21,365 bases of DNA, taken from NCBI GenBank assembly GCA_937872275.1, contig CALMSE010000119.1, positions 1 to 21,365 on the forward strand, read 5' to 3'. This DNA comes from an uncultured Leucobacter sp. (GTDB taxonomy: Bacteria; Actinomycetota; Actinomycetes; Actinomycetales; Microbacteriaceae). This document shows, piece by piece, positions 6,250 to 13,819 of the stretch; the first letter of the stretch is position 1, and each line of letters starts with the position of its first letter. A model generated the notes under the pieces. That model saw only the letters and a program-made list of their open reading frames with translations, was not told the origin of the DNA and searched no databases. The position numbers and the translations under genes are program-made.

Positions 6250-8397
6250 ATGACCATCGACATCAGTACCGGACTGACCTCGCTGCTGCAGCCTCGGTCG
6301 ATCGCAGTCGTGGGCGCATCGGCGCGGCGCGCGAACGCCGCGGGCACGCTCGTGGCGGGCAACCTGCTGAGCGCAGGTTTCGACGGGGAGCTGCATCTCG
6401 TGAACCCGAGCGGAGCCGAGATCCACGGCCGCCTCGCCCTGCCCTCGATCCGGGCGCTGCCGCCCGTGGACGCGGCGGTGCTCGCCGTGCCCGCAGCGGC
6501 CGTCCTCGACAGCCTCGTCGAGCTCGAAACATCGGGGTGCCGCTCGGCGATCGTTCCGAGCTCCGGACTCGACGCGGCGTCCCTCGAGCGGATCCGCTCT
6601 TTCGCGGGCACGAGCGGCATGATCGTGCACGGTCCCAACTGCATGGGCCTCGTGAACCTCACCACCGGCACGCCGCTCTGGATCGGAGAGGGCGGCCTCG
6701 CCGAGACGCCCACCGGCTCAGCCGCTCTGATCACCCAATCGGGTTCCGCCGCGATCTTCGTCGCCCGCTCGGCATGGCCCGTCGGTTTCTCCAAGATCAT
6801 CTCGACAGGGAACGAGGTCTCGGTCACGACGGCGGACTACATTGACTGGCTCGCCGACGACGAGGCCACGTCGGTCATCGCCCTCGTCGTCGAGTCGATC
6901 CCCGACGGCCGGCGCTTCGCCGAGGCCGCGCGGCGAGCGCAGGAGCACGGCAAGCCGGTGATCGCGCTGAAGGTCGGCCGTTCTTCGGCGGGAGCACGAG
7001 CGACCACCGCGCATACGGGAGCCCTCCTCTCCTCGTCCCGCGCGTATGACGCGTACTTCGACGCGATCGGCGTGCCCGTCCTGCACGACTACGACGAGCT
7101 CGCGAGCACCATCCAGCTCCTCGTGCGGTCCGACGAGCGACCCCGGGTGACGCCCGGCATCGGAGTGCTGACCATCTCCGGCGGGCAGGCCGCTCTGGCC
7201 GCGGACCTCGCGGAGGATCTCGGCATCGACCTCCCCTCCTTCTCGGCGGAGACGCAGCATGCGCTGGCCGCCCTGATGCCGGACGTCCCTCCCCACAATC
7301 CCTACGACGGCGGCGGCAGCGTCGTGGCCCCGTCCGGAACCTATGCGCGGGTGCTGCGAGTGCTCGCGGACGCCCCCGAGTTCGGCGCCGTCATGGTCGT
7401 CCTCGACGCGCAGTCGACGCTGAGCGAGGCGGAGATCCGGTTCGAGGATCCCTACGTCCTCTCGGCGCGCGGCATCCGCGAGGAGGGGTGCCGGAATCCA
7501 CTGGTCATCGCCTCGAGTTCCTCGCTCGACATCCATGCGAGAACCCTCGGGCTCGCCGACGGCGTCGTCCCGGTCATCCGCGGCATCAGGAACGCCCTCG
7601 TCGCCCTGTCCTCCGCCGCGAAGGCGGAGCATCCGGAGCGCCGCTCGGCCCGGCGCCCCGCGGACCTGCCCTCGCCCGAGACGGTCGCGGAATGGCGATC
7701 GCGCATCTCGGCGGGCATCGACGCCGAGCTGACGCGCGAGCTGCTGGGCGCCTACGGGATCCCGTTCGTCCGGTCCCGCACGCTTCCGGACGAGACCGCG
7801 GCGGTCGCGTATGCGGAACGGCTCGGCTATCCGGTCGTGGTGAAGGTGGACTCGCCGGATCTGCCGCATCGATCGGATGTGGGCGGGGTCGTGCTCGACA
7901 TCCACGACGCCGGGCAGCTGAGGGCGGCCGTCGCCTCCATCTGCGCGAATGTCGGGCGGCGGGCTCCGGACGCGCGGATCCTCGGCTACGAGGTGCAGCG
8001 ACAGGTCCCTTCCGGTGCGGTCGAGGCCTTCGTAGGCTTCACGGTGGACGCGCGGATCGGCGGATCGGCGGCCTGCGGGCTCGGTGGGACGCTCGTCGAG
8101 CTGCTCGACGACGCGGCCACCGCGCATACCCCCGTCGACGAGAGCACGGCGCGCCTGCAGATCGCGGCGACGAGGCTCGGCGCGCTTCTGGACGGGCACC
8201 GCAACCTCGTGACGCGAACCGATGTCGCTCCGCTCGCGAACGTCGTCGCCCGCCTCTCCTGGATGGCCGAGGATCTCGGAACGGTGCTCGCGGAGGCCGA
8301 CCTGAACCCGATCATGGTCACCCCGGGGACGGGCGAGGTCGACGTGGTGGACGCGTTGCTCGTACCCCGCCTCCCGGCCGAGGTCAGGACGCCATGA
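6250..8397 (+). CDS. Fused NDP-forming acyl-CoA synthetase (acetate--CoA ligase family)
   Basis: This is a 715-residue cytoplasmic enzyme expected to join a carboxylic acid to CoA using ATP, giving ADP and phosphate through a phosphohistidine. The domain order is a CoA-binding Rossmann domain (about 10-125, LLQPRSIAVVGAS at its start), a succinyl-CoA-ligase alpha-like region with active-site His255 in TAHTGAL, and a C-terminal ATP-grasp domain (about 495-715) with the second swinging-loop His540 in PHRSDVGGV. All catalytic histidines are present, so it looks functional. The ATG at 6250 is chosen because AGGAGGAG lies just before it; an in-frame ATG at 6154 falls in the promoter region. The gene end overlaps the convergent TetR gene by 14 bases. 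Substrate is unknown; the neighbours suggest an acid made by the cluster's aldehyde dehydrogenase. Confidence 0.92.
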   Translation: MTIDISTGLTSLLQPRSIAVVGASARRANAAGTLVAGNLLSAGFDGELHLVNPSGAEIHGRLALPSIRALPPVDAAVLAVPAAAVLDSLVELETSGCRSAIVPSSGLDAASLERIRSFAGTSGMIVHGPNCMGLVNLTTGTPLWIGEGGLAETPTGSAALITQSGSAAIFVARSAWPVGFSKIISTGNEVSVTTADYIDWLADDEATSVIALVVESIPDGRRFAEAARRAQEHGKPVIALKVGRSSAGARATTAHTGALLSSSRAYDAYFDAIGVPVLHDYDELASTIQLLVRSDERPRVTPGIGVLTISGGQAALAADLAEDLGIDLPSFSAETQHALAALMPDVPPHNPYDGGGSVVAPSGTYARVLRVLADAPEFGAVMVVLDAQSTLSEAEIRFEDPYVLSARGIREEGCRNPLVIASSSSLDIHARTLGLADGVVPVIRGIRNALVALSSAAKAEHPERRSARRPADLPSPETVAEWRSRISAGIDAELTRELLGAYGIPFVRSRTLPDETAAVAYAERLGYPVVVKVDSPDLPHRSDVGGVVLDIHDAGQLRAAVASICANVGRRAPDARILGYEVQRQVPSGAVEAFVGFTVDARIGGSAACGLGGTLVELLDDAATAHTPVDESTARLQIAATRLGALLDGHRNLVTRTDVAPLANVVARLSWMAEDLGTVLAEADLNPIMVTPGTGEVDVVDALLVPRLPAEVRTP

Positions 8398-8959
8398 GCC
8401 CACGCAATGCGATGTCGAGCACCTCGCGCTGCCGCTCGGGCGGCCAGAGGTCGGGGTGCTCGACGCGGGAGAGGACGATCCCGTTGACGACGCTGCGAAG
8501 GTACGCCGACGCGAGCTCGACGTCGATGCCCAGCCCGAGTTCGGCCACGTGCTCGGCGAGCCTGCCGCGCATGGTCTCCTCCATCGCGTCGAAGAACCGC
8601 TGGATGCCCGGGCTCTCGCCGGTGTGCGAGATGAGCGCTATCCGTCCGGCCTCGCGCGCCCGTGACTCCTCGTCGAGGGGAAGCAACCACTCGAGCAGGA
8701 TGCGGAGCCGCTCTTCGGGTGAGGAGTCGCGCTCCAGCTCCACCAGTTCCGTGTCGTACGTGGAGATGAGGTCGTCCACGATCGCCTCGAAGAGGTCGTC
8801 GCGGCTGGCGACGAAGTGCGTGATGAGCGTGATCGACCCGCCGAGCTCATCGGCGAGGGTCCGCAGGGTGAGGGCCGAGGCGCCCCCTCTCGCCAGGATC
8901 CGCACCGCGGCATCCGTGATCTCGCGACGCCGCTCCGCCGGGTCCACGTATTTGGGCAC
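8384..8959 (-). CDS. TetR/AcrR-family transcriptional regulator
   Basis: This 191-residue DNA-binding repressor-type protein has an N-terminal helix-turn-helix of TetR type at about 31-56 (TLRTLADELGGSITLITHF, then ASRDDLF). The C-terminal half is a helical ligand-binding domain without assignable specificity. The start is taken as GTG at 8959, with GGAAG seven bases upstream and a normal TetR N-terminus (PKYVDPAERRREITDAA); the frame stays open further upstream, but only through the promoter and antisense to the MaoC gene. It is divergent from the MaoC-fold gene and convergent with the acyl-CoA synthetase, so it is the natural candidate regulator of this cluster. Members of this family often respond to acyl-CoA or hydrophobic ligands, but nothing here shows the ligand. 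Confidence 0.9.
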   Translation of the reverse strand: MPKYVDPAERRREITDAAVRILARGGASALTLRTLADELGGSITLITHFVASRDDLFEAIVDDLISTYDTELVELERDSSPEERLRILLEWLLPLDEESRAREAGRIALISHTGESPGIQRFFDAMEETMRGRLAEHVAELGLGIDVELASAYLRSVVNGIVLSRVEHPDLWPPERQREVLDIALRGLMAS

Positions 8960-8981
8960 GATCAGACTTCCATTCCGTCGA

Positions 8982-8996
8982 GGACCGATCCGGTCC
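8982..8996. promoter_or_regulatory. Perfect inverted repeat GGACCG-ATC-CGGTCC
   Basis: A 15-base perfect inverted repeat lies 23 bases upstream of the TetR start codon, in the divergent TetR/MaoC intergenic region. Its position fits an autoregulatory operator or a site in the regulator's leader. No second copy was seen in the other intergenic regions, so it is less likely to be the shared operator of the cluster than the AT-rich motif nearby. Confidence 0.4.
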
Positions 8997-9006
8997 GTCA
9001 ATAAAT

Positions 9007-9020
9007 AATAAACGCTATAC
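9007..9020 (-). promoter_or_regulatory. Copy of the shared AT-rich motif, GTATAGCGTTTATT
   Basis: Read on the minus strand, this 14-mer matches GTGTAGCGTTTAAT at 6142-6155 in 12 of 14 positions. It lies 18 bases upstream of the MaoC-fold gene and 48 bases upstream of the TetR gene. On the plus strand it ends in TATAC, which may also serve as a -10 element, so part of the similarity could simply reflect promoter sequence. Confidence 0.4.
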
Positions 9021-9037
9021 GTCAGAGAGGCGAGGCG

Positions 9038-9493
9038 ATGGATCCCATCGAACGCATCCGAGTGCCCTGGTCCGAGGTGGACGAGCTGCCCGGAAGGGAT
9101 TTCACCAGCCGGTGGATCCACGTCGCCCCGGAGATCCGCGCGCTGTTCGAGCGAGCCTCCTACATCGACCTCAACGAGCACCGCCTCGCCGGGTTCCCCA
9201 CCGATCTGATCGAGGGATTCCACCTCCTCTCGCTGCTGGATCACCTGGCGAACGGCGTGCTCTCCATCGACGATCCCGGCTGGAGCGGGCTGAACTACGG
9301 CTTCGACCGGGTGCGGTTCGTCTCCCCGGTGCACGTGGGGGACCGCTTCCGACTGATCGGGCACGTCGAGAGCGTGACCTCGAAGGGAGACGCGCGACTG
9401 GTGCGCCTGCGGTGCGCACTCGAGGTCGAAGGAGGGTCGCGCCCGGCCGTCGCAGCCGACTGGCTCGTGTACTGGATGGCCGAAGGCGCCTGA
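9038..9493 (+). CDS. MaoC-like (hot-dog fold) dehydratase/hydratase-family protein
   Basis: This is a 151-residue single-domain protein. The region from LIEGFHLLSLLDHL (about 57-70) to LNYGFDRVRFVSPVHVGDRF is typical of the MaoC hot-dog fold, whose members hydrate enoyl-CoA esters or act as thioesterase-like relatives. The catalytic motif is not the usual D-x-N-P-[IL]-H: at the expected place is D44-L-N46-E-H48, one residue shorter. It may therefore have altered specificity or not be a classical (R)-enoyl-CoA hydratase. The ATG at 9038 has a purine-rich AGAGGCGAGG just upstream. The gene is divergent from TetR and ends six bases from the convergent SDR gene. Its place in a cluster with a CoA ligase supports action on CoA esters. 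Confidence 0.82.
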   Translation: MDPIERIRVPWSEVDELPGRDFTSRWIHVAPEIRALFERASYIDLNEHRLAGFPTDLIEGFHLLSLLDHLANGVLSIDDPGWSGLNYGFDRVRFVSPVHVGDRFRLIGHVESVTSKGDARLVRLRCALEVEGGSRPAVAADWLVYWMAEGA

Positions 9494-9508
9494 CCCGGCT
9501 CAGGCCTT
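9483..9508. terminator. Candidate bidirectional terminator between convergent genes
   Basis: AAGG-(cg)-CCTGA (9483-9493) pairs with TCAGG-CCTT (9500-9508) across the loop CCCGGC, a nine-pair stem with a two-base bulge. It spans both stop codons of the convergent MaoC and SDR genes. No long T-run follows on either side, so efficiency is uncertain. Confidence 0.4.
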
Positions 9509-10321
9509 GTTCGCCATTCCGGCGTCCACGGCCACCTCGACTCCGGTGATGTATCGCGCATCGTCCGAGGCCAGGAACAGCATGGCATTCGAGATGTCGA
9601 CCACCTCGACCCAGGGCACGCCCAGCGGGTTGAGTTCCCGCACGACCTCAGCGACATCCTCCTTCGTGGGGTTCTCGACGTCGGGCCGCATCACCCGGAA
9701 GAAGTGACTGTTGTTCACCATCGGCGTCCACACGAGGCCGGGGTGGACGATGTTGACCCGAATGCCCCTCGGCCCCAGCTCGTTCGCGAGGGCCTTCATC
9801 ACCCCGACAGCCCCGTGCTTCGAGGCGACGTAGTGCACTTCGTCGACCGTGCCGCGGATGCCGCAGTAGGAGCCCGTGATGATGATCGCTCCCCCGCTCT
9901 CGCGGAAGTGCGGGAGCACCGCCTTGATGGTCTTCTTGTAGACACCGCCGAGATTGATGTCGATCACATCGCGCCACGCGCTCTCCTCGAGGCTCTCGAT
10001 CGGTGCGAAGGTCTCGATCGCGGCATTGGCGAGCACGACGTCGATCGGACCGAGCTCCTCGGCCCCGCTCGCGGCGACGGCGGAGAGCGCCTCGAGGTCG
10101 CGCACGTCGGCCTCCGCCGTCACGATCCGCGCCCCCAGGGCGCGAACAGCAGCGGCGGTCTCCGCAAGGCCGCTCGGAGCATCTCCGGACCCCGTCCGCG
10201 GCGGGGCGAGATCGACCGCGATGATCGCAGCGCCCTCCGCTGCGAACCGGAGGGCATGCTCGCGTCCCTGCCCCCGCGCGGCACCCGTGACGAATACGAC
10301 CTTGCCATCGAATCTTGCCAT
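9500..10321 (-). CDS. SDR-family dehydrogenase, probably mycofactocin-coupled
   Basis: This 273-residue short-chain dehydrogenase has a Rossmann motif TGAARGQG (12-19), structural Asn123, and catalytic Ser151, Tyr164 and Lys168 (YVASK). It carries the hallmarks I know from mycofactocin-coupled SDRs (the TIGR03971 group, which includes carveol dehydrogenases): an insertion after the second strand ending GLAETAAAVRALGARIVTAE, then MRPDVENPTKEDVAEV and VPWVEVVDISNAMLFLASDD near the C-terminus. Those enzymes hold NAD(H) tightly and pass electrons to the redox cofactor mycofactocin. The probable reaction is oxidation of a secondary or cyclic alcohol. The ATG at 10321 has AGGAG seven bases upstream; earlier in-frame ATGs lie in the promoter. 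No mycofactocin biosynthesis genes are in the window. Confidence 0.88.
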   Translation of the reverse strand: MARFDGKVVFVTGAARGQGREHALRFAAEGAAIIAVDLAPPRTGSGDAPSGLAETAAAVRALGARIVTAEADVRDLEALSAVAASGAEELGPIDVVLANAAIETFAPIESLEESAWRDVIDINLGGVYKKTIKAVLPHFRESGGAIIITGSYCGIRGTVDEVHYVASKHGAVGVMKALANELGPRGIRVNIVHPGLVWTPMVNNSHFFRVMRPDVENPTKEDVAEVVRELNPLGVPWVEVVDISNAMLFLASDDARYITGVEVAVDAGMANKA

Positions 10322-10352
10322 CTCTCGTCTCCTGTCCATCGGCGCGAGGGGC

Positions 10353-10381
10353 TTGTGCCCTCCCCTTCGAAAGATTATATT
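10353..10381 (+). promoter_or_regulatory. Candidate promoter for the monooxygenase operon
   Basis: TTGTGC (10353-10358) and TATATT (10376-10381) are separated by 17 bases on the plus strand, about 85 bases upstream of the monooxygenase start. It overlaps the divergent SDR promoter. A TATACA at 10390-10395 is an alternative -10. This is sequence match only. Confidence 0.4.
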
Positions 10382-10402
10382 AAGAGTGTTATACAACGTC
10401 CA
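10374..10402 (-). promoter_or_regulatory. Candidate promoter of the SDR gene, with shared motif in the spacer
   Basis: On the minus strand, TGGACG (10402-10397) and a consensus TATAAT (10379-10374) are separated by 17 bases. The spacer contains GTATAACACTC (10394-10384), which resembles GTATAACGATC at 6156-6166 in 9 of 11 positions. A site between -35 and -10 is a usual place for a repressor. The start codon follows about 50 bases downstream. Confidence 0.5.
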
Positions 10403-10465
10403 CTGTGTTTAAAACTCGACGGATCACGGCATCGTGCAGATGCCCCGGAGCAAGGAGTCCATTCA

Positions 10466-11557
10466 ATGAAGTTCGGCCTCATCAGCATCCCGATGGCTCT
10501 CGATTACGCGGCGGGTCGCCAGACTCTGCCGGAGGTCATCGATTGGGACCTCACGGTCGCCGAGGCGGCCGATCGCGCCGGCATCGACGCGATGTTCTTC
10601 GCGGAGCACTACACGCTCGGCATCGAGGCCTCCCCCGCACCCGACCTCATGATCGCCGCGGCATCCCAGCGCACGACGCGGCTCAAGCTGGGCGCGATGG
10701 GCCACCTGCTGCCGTACCACAACCCGATCGCGCTCGCCTTCCGCCTCATGTGGCTGGATCACATGACGGGCGGCCGCTACATCGCGGGCCTCGCGCCCGG
10801 AGCCTATCCCAGCGATGCGGCGCTGTTCGCGACGGGCGGGGAGAACGCGAAGATGTTCCTGGAAGGGCTCGACATCGTCGAGGCCGCATGGACGAAGCCC
10901 GGTCCCTACACGATCGACGGGGACTACTGGACGATGGCGATGCCGGGGTACGACGAGTCGTTCCACGGCCCGCACCTGAAGCCCGCGCAGTCGCCCCGCC
11001 CCCGCATCCTGCTCACCGGGATGAGCCCGAACTCGCCGACCCTCGCCGAGGCGGGCAGGCGCGGCTTCCACCCGGTGAGCCAGCAGGTGGGAGCCGACGT
11101 TCTCGCCAATCACTGGGAGACCTACGCGAGCGCAGCGGTCGCCGCCGGGCATGTCCCCGACCGCGAGAACTGGATCGTCGCACGCGAGGTGCTCGTCGGC
11201 GACACCGACGAGCAGGCGCTGGCGCTCGCCCGCAACATCGGCCTCAGCCGCCTGTGGGAGGAGTACATGATCCCCGTCTTCAAGAAGCTCGGCCTCACCG
11301 GCTTCCTGACCGGCGGCGCGATCCCGGACGACGAGCTGACCGTCGACTGGCTGTTCGAGAACTTCTTCATCATCGGCTCTCCGGACACCGTCGCGACGGG
11401 CATCCGCGCGCTCTACGAGCGCACCGGCGGATTCGGCACGATCATCTCCACGGTCCAGGACTATCGGCACGCGCAGGACGCCTACCGGCACCACCTGGAA
11501 CTGCTCGCGAACGAGGTGCGGCCGCTCCTCGCCGATCTCGCCTCGCAGGGCGCATGA
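10466..11557 (+). CDS. Luciferase-like (LLM class) flavin-dependent monooxygenase
   Basis: This 363-residue enzyme has the bacterial-luciferase TIM-barrel fold. Visible family features are the start MKFGLISIP, then AGIDAMFFAEHYTLG, IAAASQRTTRLKLGAMGHLLPYHNPI, LDHMTGGRYIAGLAPGAYPSD, and the C-terminal IIGSPDTVATGI. It most resembles the group annotated as limonene 1,2-monooxygenase-like (LimB), which uses reduced flavin from a separate reductase. F420-dependent relatives share the fold, so the cofactor is not certain. The ATG at 10466 follows AAGGAG with eight bases between; the frame is open much further upstream but only as a shadow of the divergent SDR gene. Its stop overlaps the aldehyde dehydrogenase start (ATGA). 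No flavin reductase gene is in the window. Confidence 0.88.
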   Translation: MKFGLISIPMALDYAAGRQTLPEVIDWDLTVAEAADRAGIDAMFFAEHYTLGIEASPAPDLMIAAASQRTTRLKLGAMGHLLPYHNPIALAFRLMWLDHMTGGRYIAGLAPGAYPSDAALFATGGENAKMFLEGLDIVEAAWTKPGPYTIDGDYWTMAMPGYDESFHGPHLKPAQSPRPRILLTGMSPNSPTLAEAGRRGFHPVSQQVGADVLANHWETYASAAVAAGHVPDRENWIVAREVLVGDTDEQALALARNIGLSRLWEEYMIPVFKKLGLTGFLTGGAIPDDELTVDWLFENFFIIGSPDTVATGIRALYERTGGFGTIISTVQDYRHAQDAYRHHLELLANEVRPLLADLASQGA

Positions 11558-13065
11558 CAGGCGTCACCGGGCCGCAGCAGGACGACGGCGCGACGAGGAT
11601 GCTCTGGATCGATGGGCGGCGCACGCCGCCCATCTCCGCAGGCGTCATCGATGCGGTGGACTGCGCCACGGGCGAAGTCTACGGCCGCGTGCCGGACGGG
11701 GTCGCGGCCGACGTCGACCGGGCGGTCGCGGCGGCGCGACGCGCGTTTCCCGCGTGGGCGGCGATCTCCTCGTCCGAGCGCGCCGGACTGCTGCACGCCG
11801 CGGCGCGGAGACTCGTGGCGCTCGCTGACGAGCTCGCCCCGCTGCTGCAGCGCGAGACGGGCTACAGCATCGGAACGATCAACCCCTCGTACTTCGAGTT
11901 CTCGGCCGAGATCATCGACTACTACGCCGAGCTCGCCCGGTCGGAGACCGGGCGAGTGGTCCCCTCGATGTCGAATCCGACCGAGCACCTCGAACTGGTC
12001 GTGAAGCAACCGATCGGGGTGGCGGGCTGCTTCCCGCCGTCCAACTACCCGATGGTGCTGCTCGTCTGGAAGATCGCGCCGGCACTCGCGGCCGGCAACA
12101 CCGTCGTGGTGAAACCGCATCCGTCGAACCCCCTCATCGCCCTCGAGCTCGCGGAGCGCGTCTTCGGCGACCTCCCTCCGGGCGTGCTCAACGTCGTCAC
12201 GGGCGACCGCGAGGCGGGACAGCGCCTGACCGAGCACCCGGACGTGCCGGTCATCGCCTTCACGGGGAGCACGGCCGTCGGCACGGCGATCGCCGAGGCG
12301 GCGGCGCCGCTGCACAAGCGCCTGAACCTCGAGCTCAGCGGCAGCGATCCGGCCATCGTCGCCGCCTCCGCGGATCTCGACCTGGCCGCCGCCGCGATCT
12401 CCTACGCCGGCTTCAAGAACGCGGGTCAGATCTGCGTGAGCACCGAGCGGGTATTCGTCGTCGACGAGGTCTACGAGGATTTCCTCGAGAGACTCCGCGT
12501 GAGGACCGAGGCGCTGCGGCTCGGCGACGGTCTCGACCCCGAGGTCGATGTGACCCCCCTGCGCACGCCCGGGGCGAGAGCGCGCGTCGCCGCGCTCGTC
12601 GACGATGCCGTCCGGCGCGGCGCACGCCTGGTCGCGGGCGGGGGCTCGGACCCGATCGGAACCGGATGCGCCTACCCGCCGACGATCGTCGCAGACGCTG
12701 CGGAGGACACGCGATTGCTGCGCGAGGAGGCCTTCGGTCCGGTCGTCACGATCGTCCGGGTCGGGGACTTCGAGGAGGCGCTCGAACGCGCGAACGATCA
12801 CGAGTTCGGCCTGGGCGCGACCCTGTACTCCAGGGACCCGCGAGAGGTCCACGAGTTCATCCGCCGTATCGACGCCGGGAACATCTGGATCAACGATCCG
12901 ATGGGCGACAACGTCGCCGCCCCCTTCGGCGGTCTCAAGGGCTCGGGCCTGTCGCGGGAACTCGGCCCGGAGGGGCTGGACGTGTACCGGGTGACGAAGC
13001 ACGTCGTCTGGGACACTCACGGACGCATCAAGAGGCACTGGCTGCCGCGGCGGTCGGGGCAGTAG
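11554..13065 (+). CDS. Aldehyde dehydrogenase family protein
   Basis: This 503-residue NAD(P)-dependent enzyme oxidises an aldehyde to a carboxylic acid. Active-site residues are in place: Asn164 in PSNYP, the cofactor-binding lysine in VVVKPHPSNP, FTGSTAVG, general base Glu260 in LELSGSDP, nucleophile Cys294 in GQICVST, and a Glu in EEAFGPV. The usual ELGGKNP is LELSGSDP and the usual PWNFP is PPSNYP, which place it away from the best-known ALDH subgroups. It overlaps the monooxygenase stop by four bases and is followed ten bases later by an SDR, so the three are probably one operon. Its acid product would be a logical substrate for the acyl-CoA synthetase of the cluster. Confidence 0.92.
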   Translation: MTGVTGPQQDDGATRMLWIDGRRTPPISAGVIDAVDCATGEVYGRVPDGVAADVDRAVAAARRAFPAWAAISSSERAGLLHAAARRLVALADELAPLLQRETGYSIGTINPSYFEFSAEIIDYYAELARSETGRVVPSMSNPTEHLELVVKQPIGVAGCFPPSNYPMVLLVWKIAPALAAGNTVVVKPHPSNPLIALELAERVFGDLPPGVLNVVTGDREAGQRLTEHPDVPVIAFTGSTAVGTAIAEAAAPLHKRLNLELSGSDPAIVAASADLDLAAAAISYAGFKNAGQICVSTERVFVVDEVYEDFLERLRVRTEALRLGDGLDPEVDVTPLRTPGARARVAALVDDAVRRGARLVAGGGSDPIGTGCAYPPTIVADAAEDTRLLREEAFGPVVTIVRVGDFEEALERANDHEFGLGATLYSRDPREVHEFIRRIDAGNIWINDPMGDNVAAPFGGLKGSGLSRELGPEGLDVYRVTKHVVWDTHGRIKRHWLPRRSGQ

Positions 13066-13075
13066 GGAGAAGACG

Positions 13076-13819
13076 ATGGGACGGGTCAGCGGAAAGGTCG
13101 CGCTCATCAGCGGCGGGGCACGGGGGATGGGCGCGTCGCACGCGCGCCTCCTCGTCGCCGAGGGCGCGCGCGTGGTCATCGGCGATCTGCTCGACGACGA
13201 GGGGGAGCGCCTCGCGGAGGAGTTGGGCGACGCCGCGCGCTACGTGCGCCTCGACGTCACCGACTACGCCAGCTGGACCGCGGCGGTCGAGGCCGCCGCC
13301 GGCGAGTTCGGCCGCCTCGACATCCTCGTCAACAACGCGGGCATCATCGGCTTCGGCTCGATCGAGGAGTACGCCCTGGAGGCGTGGGACTCCGTCATGG
13401 CAGTCGATCTCACCGGCGTCTTCTACGGCATCCGCGCGGCGACGCCCGCCCTTCGCGATGGCGGTGGGGGCTCCATCGTGAACATCTCCTCCGCCGCGGG
13501 CCTGCAGGGCTACGAGGGGCTGTCCGCCTACACCGCCGCGAAGTTCGGCGTTCGAGGCCTCACGAAGAGCGCCGCGCTCGACCTCGCACGGCACGGCATC
13601 CGCGTGAACTCGGTGCACCCCGGAGACATCCGCACGCCGATGACGGCGGGGATCGAGGAGTCCCCGGCGCACGTCGCGCAGCACCGCCTCGGCGAGCCCT
13701 CGGAAGTGAGCAGCATGGTGCTGTTCCTGGCGAGCGACGAGTCGAGCTTCTCGACCGGCGCCGAGTTCGTGGTCGACGGCGGCGAGACGGCCGGCCTGGC
13801 CTCGGCCGGGCCGAGTTGA
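13076..13819 (+). CDS. SDR-family oxidoreductase (hydroxysteroid/hydroxyacyl dehydrogenase-like)
   Basis: This is a 247-residue classical short-chain dehydrogenase with cofactor motif SGGARGMG (12-19), NNAG (86-89), catalytic Ser139 in NISSAAG, and Tyr152 and Lys156 in YTAAK. An acidic residue after the second strand (Asp37) favours NAD(H). The overall pattern resembles 3-alpha/20-beta-hydroxysteroid dehydrogenase-like and cyclohexanol dehydrogenase-like SDRs. Unlike the minus-strand SDR it lacks the insertion and C-terminal motifs of mycofactocin-coupled members, so it probably uses free NAD. The ATG at 13076 has GGGAGAAG upstream and it is the last gene of the monooxygenase operon. Substrate unknown; a hydroxy or keto intermediate of the same pathway is the simplest reading. 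Confidence 0.9.
   Translation: MGRVSGKVALISGGARGMGASHARLLVAEGARVVIGDLLDDEGERLAEELGDAARYVRLDVTDYASWTAAVEAAAGEFGRLDILVNNAGIIGFGSIEEYALEAWDSVMAVDLTGVFYGIRAATPALRDGGGGSIVNISSAAGLQGYEGLSAYTAAKFGVRGLTKSAALDLARHGIRVNSVHPGDIRTPMTAGIEESPAHVAQHRLGEPSEVSSMVLFLASDESSFSTGAEFVVDGGETAGLASAGPS

Noticed and set aside
6718..8403. Minus-strand open frame of 561 codons opposite the acyl-CoA synthetase
   Set aside because: The plus strand encodes a complete three-domain enzyme with both catalytic histidines; the minus frame is its GC-rich shadow.
8960..9364. Extension of the TetR regulator to 326 residues
   Set aside because: The added part lies across the divergent promoter and antisense to the MaoC-fold gene. 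The GTG at 8959 has a ribosome-binding site and a typical TetR N-terminus.
9704..10465. Upstream extension of the luciferase-like monooxygenase
   Set aside because: It covers the divergent SDR gene and the promoter region. The ATG at 10466 is preceded by AAGGAG and matches the family's start.
11482..13179. Minus-strand open frame of 565 codons opposite the aldehyde dehydrogenase
   Set aside because: It has no domain and is the complement of a gene with all ALDH active-site residues.
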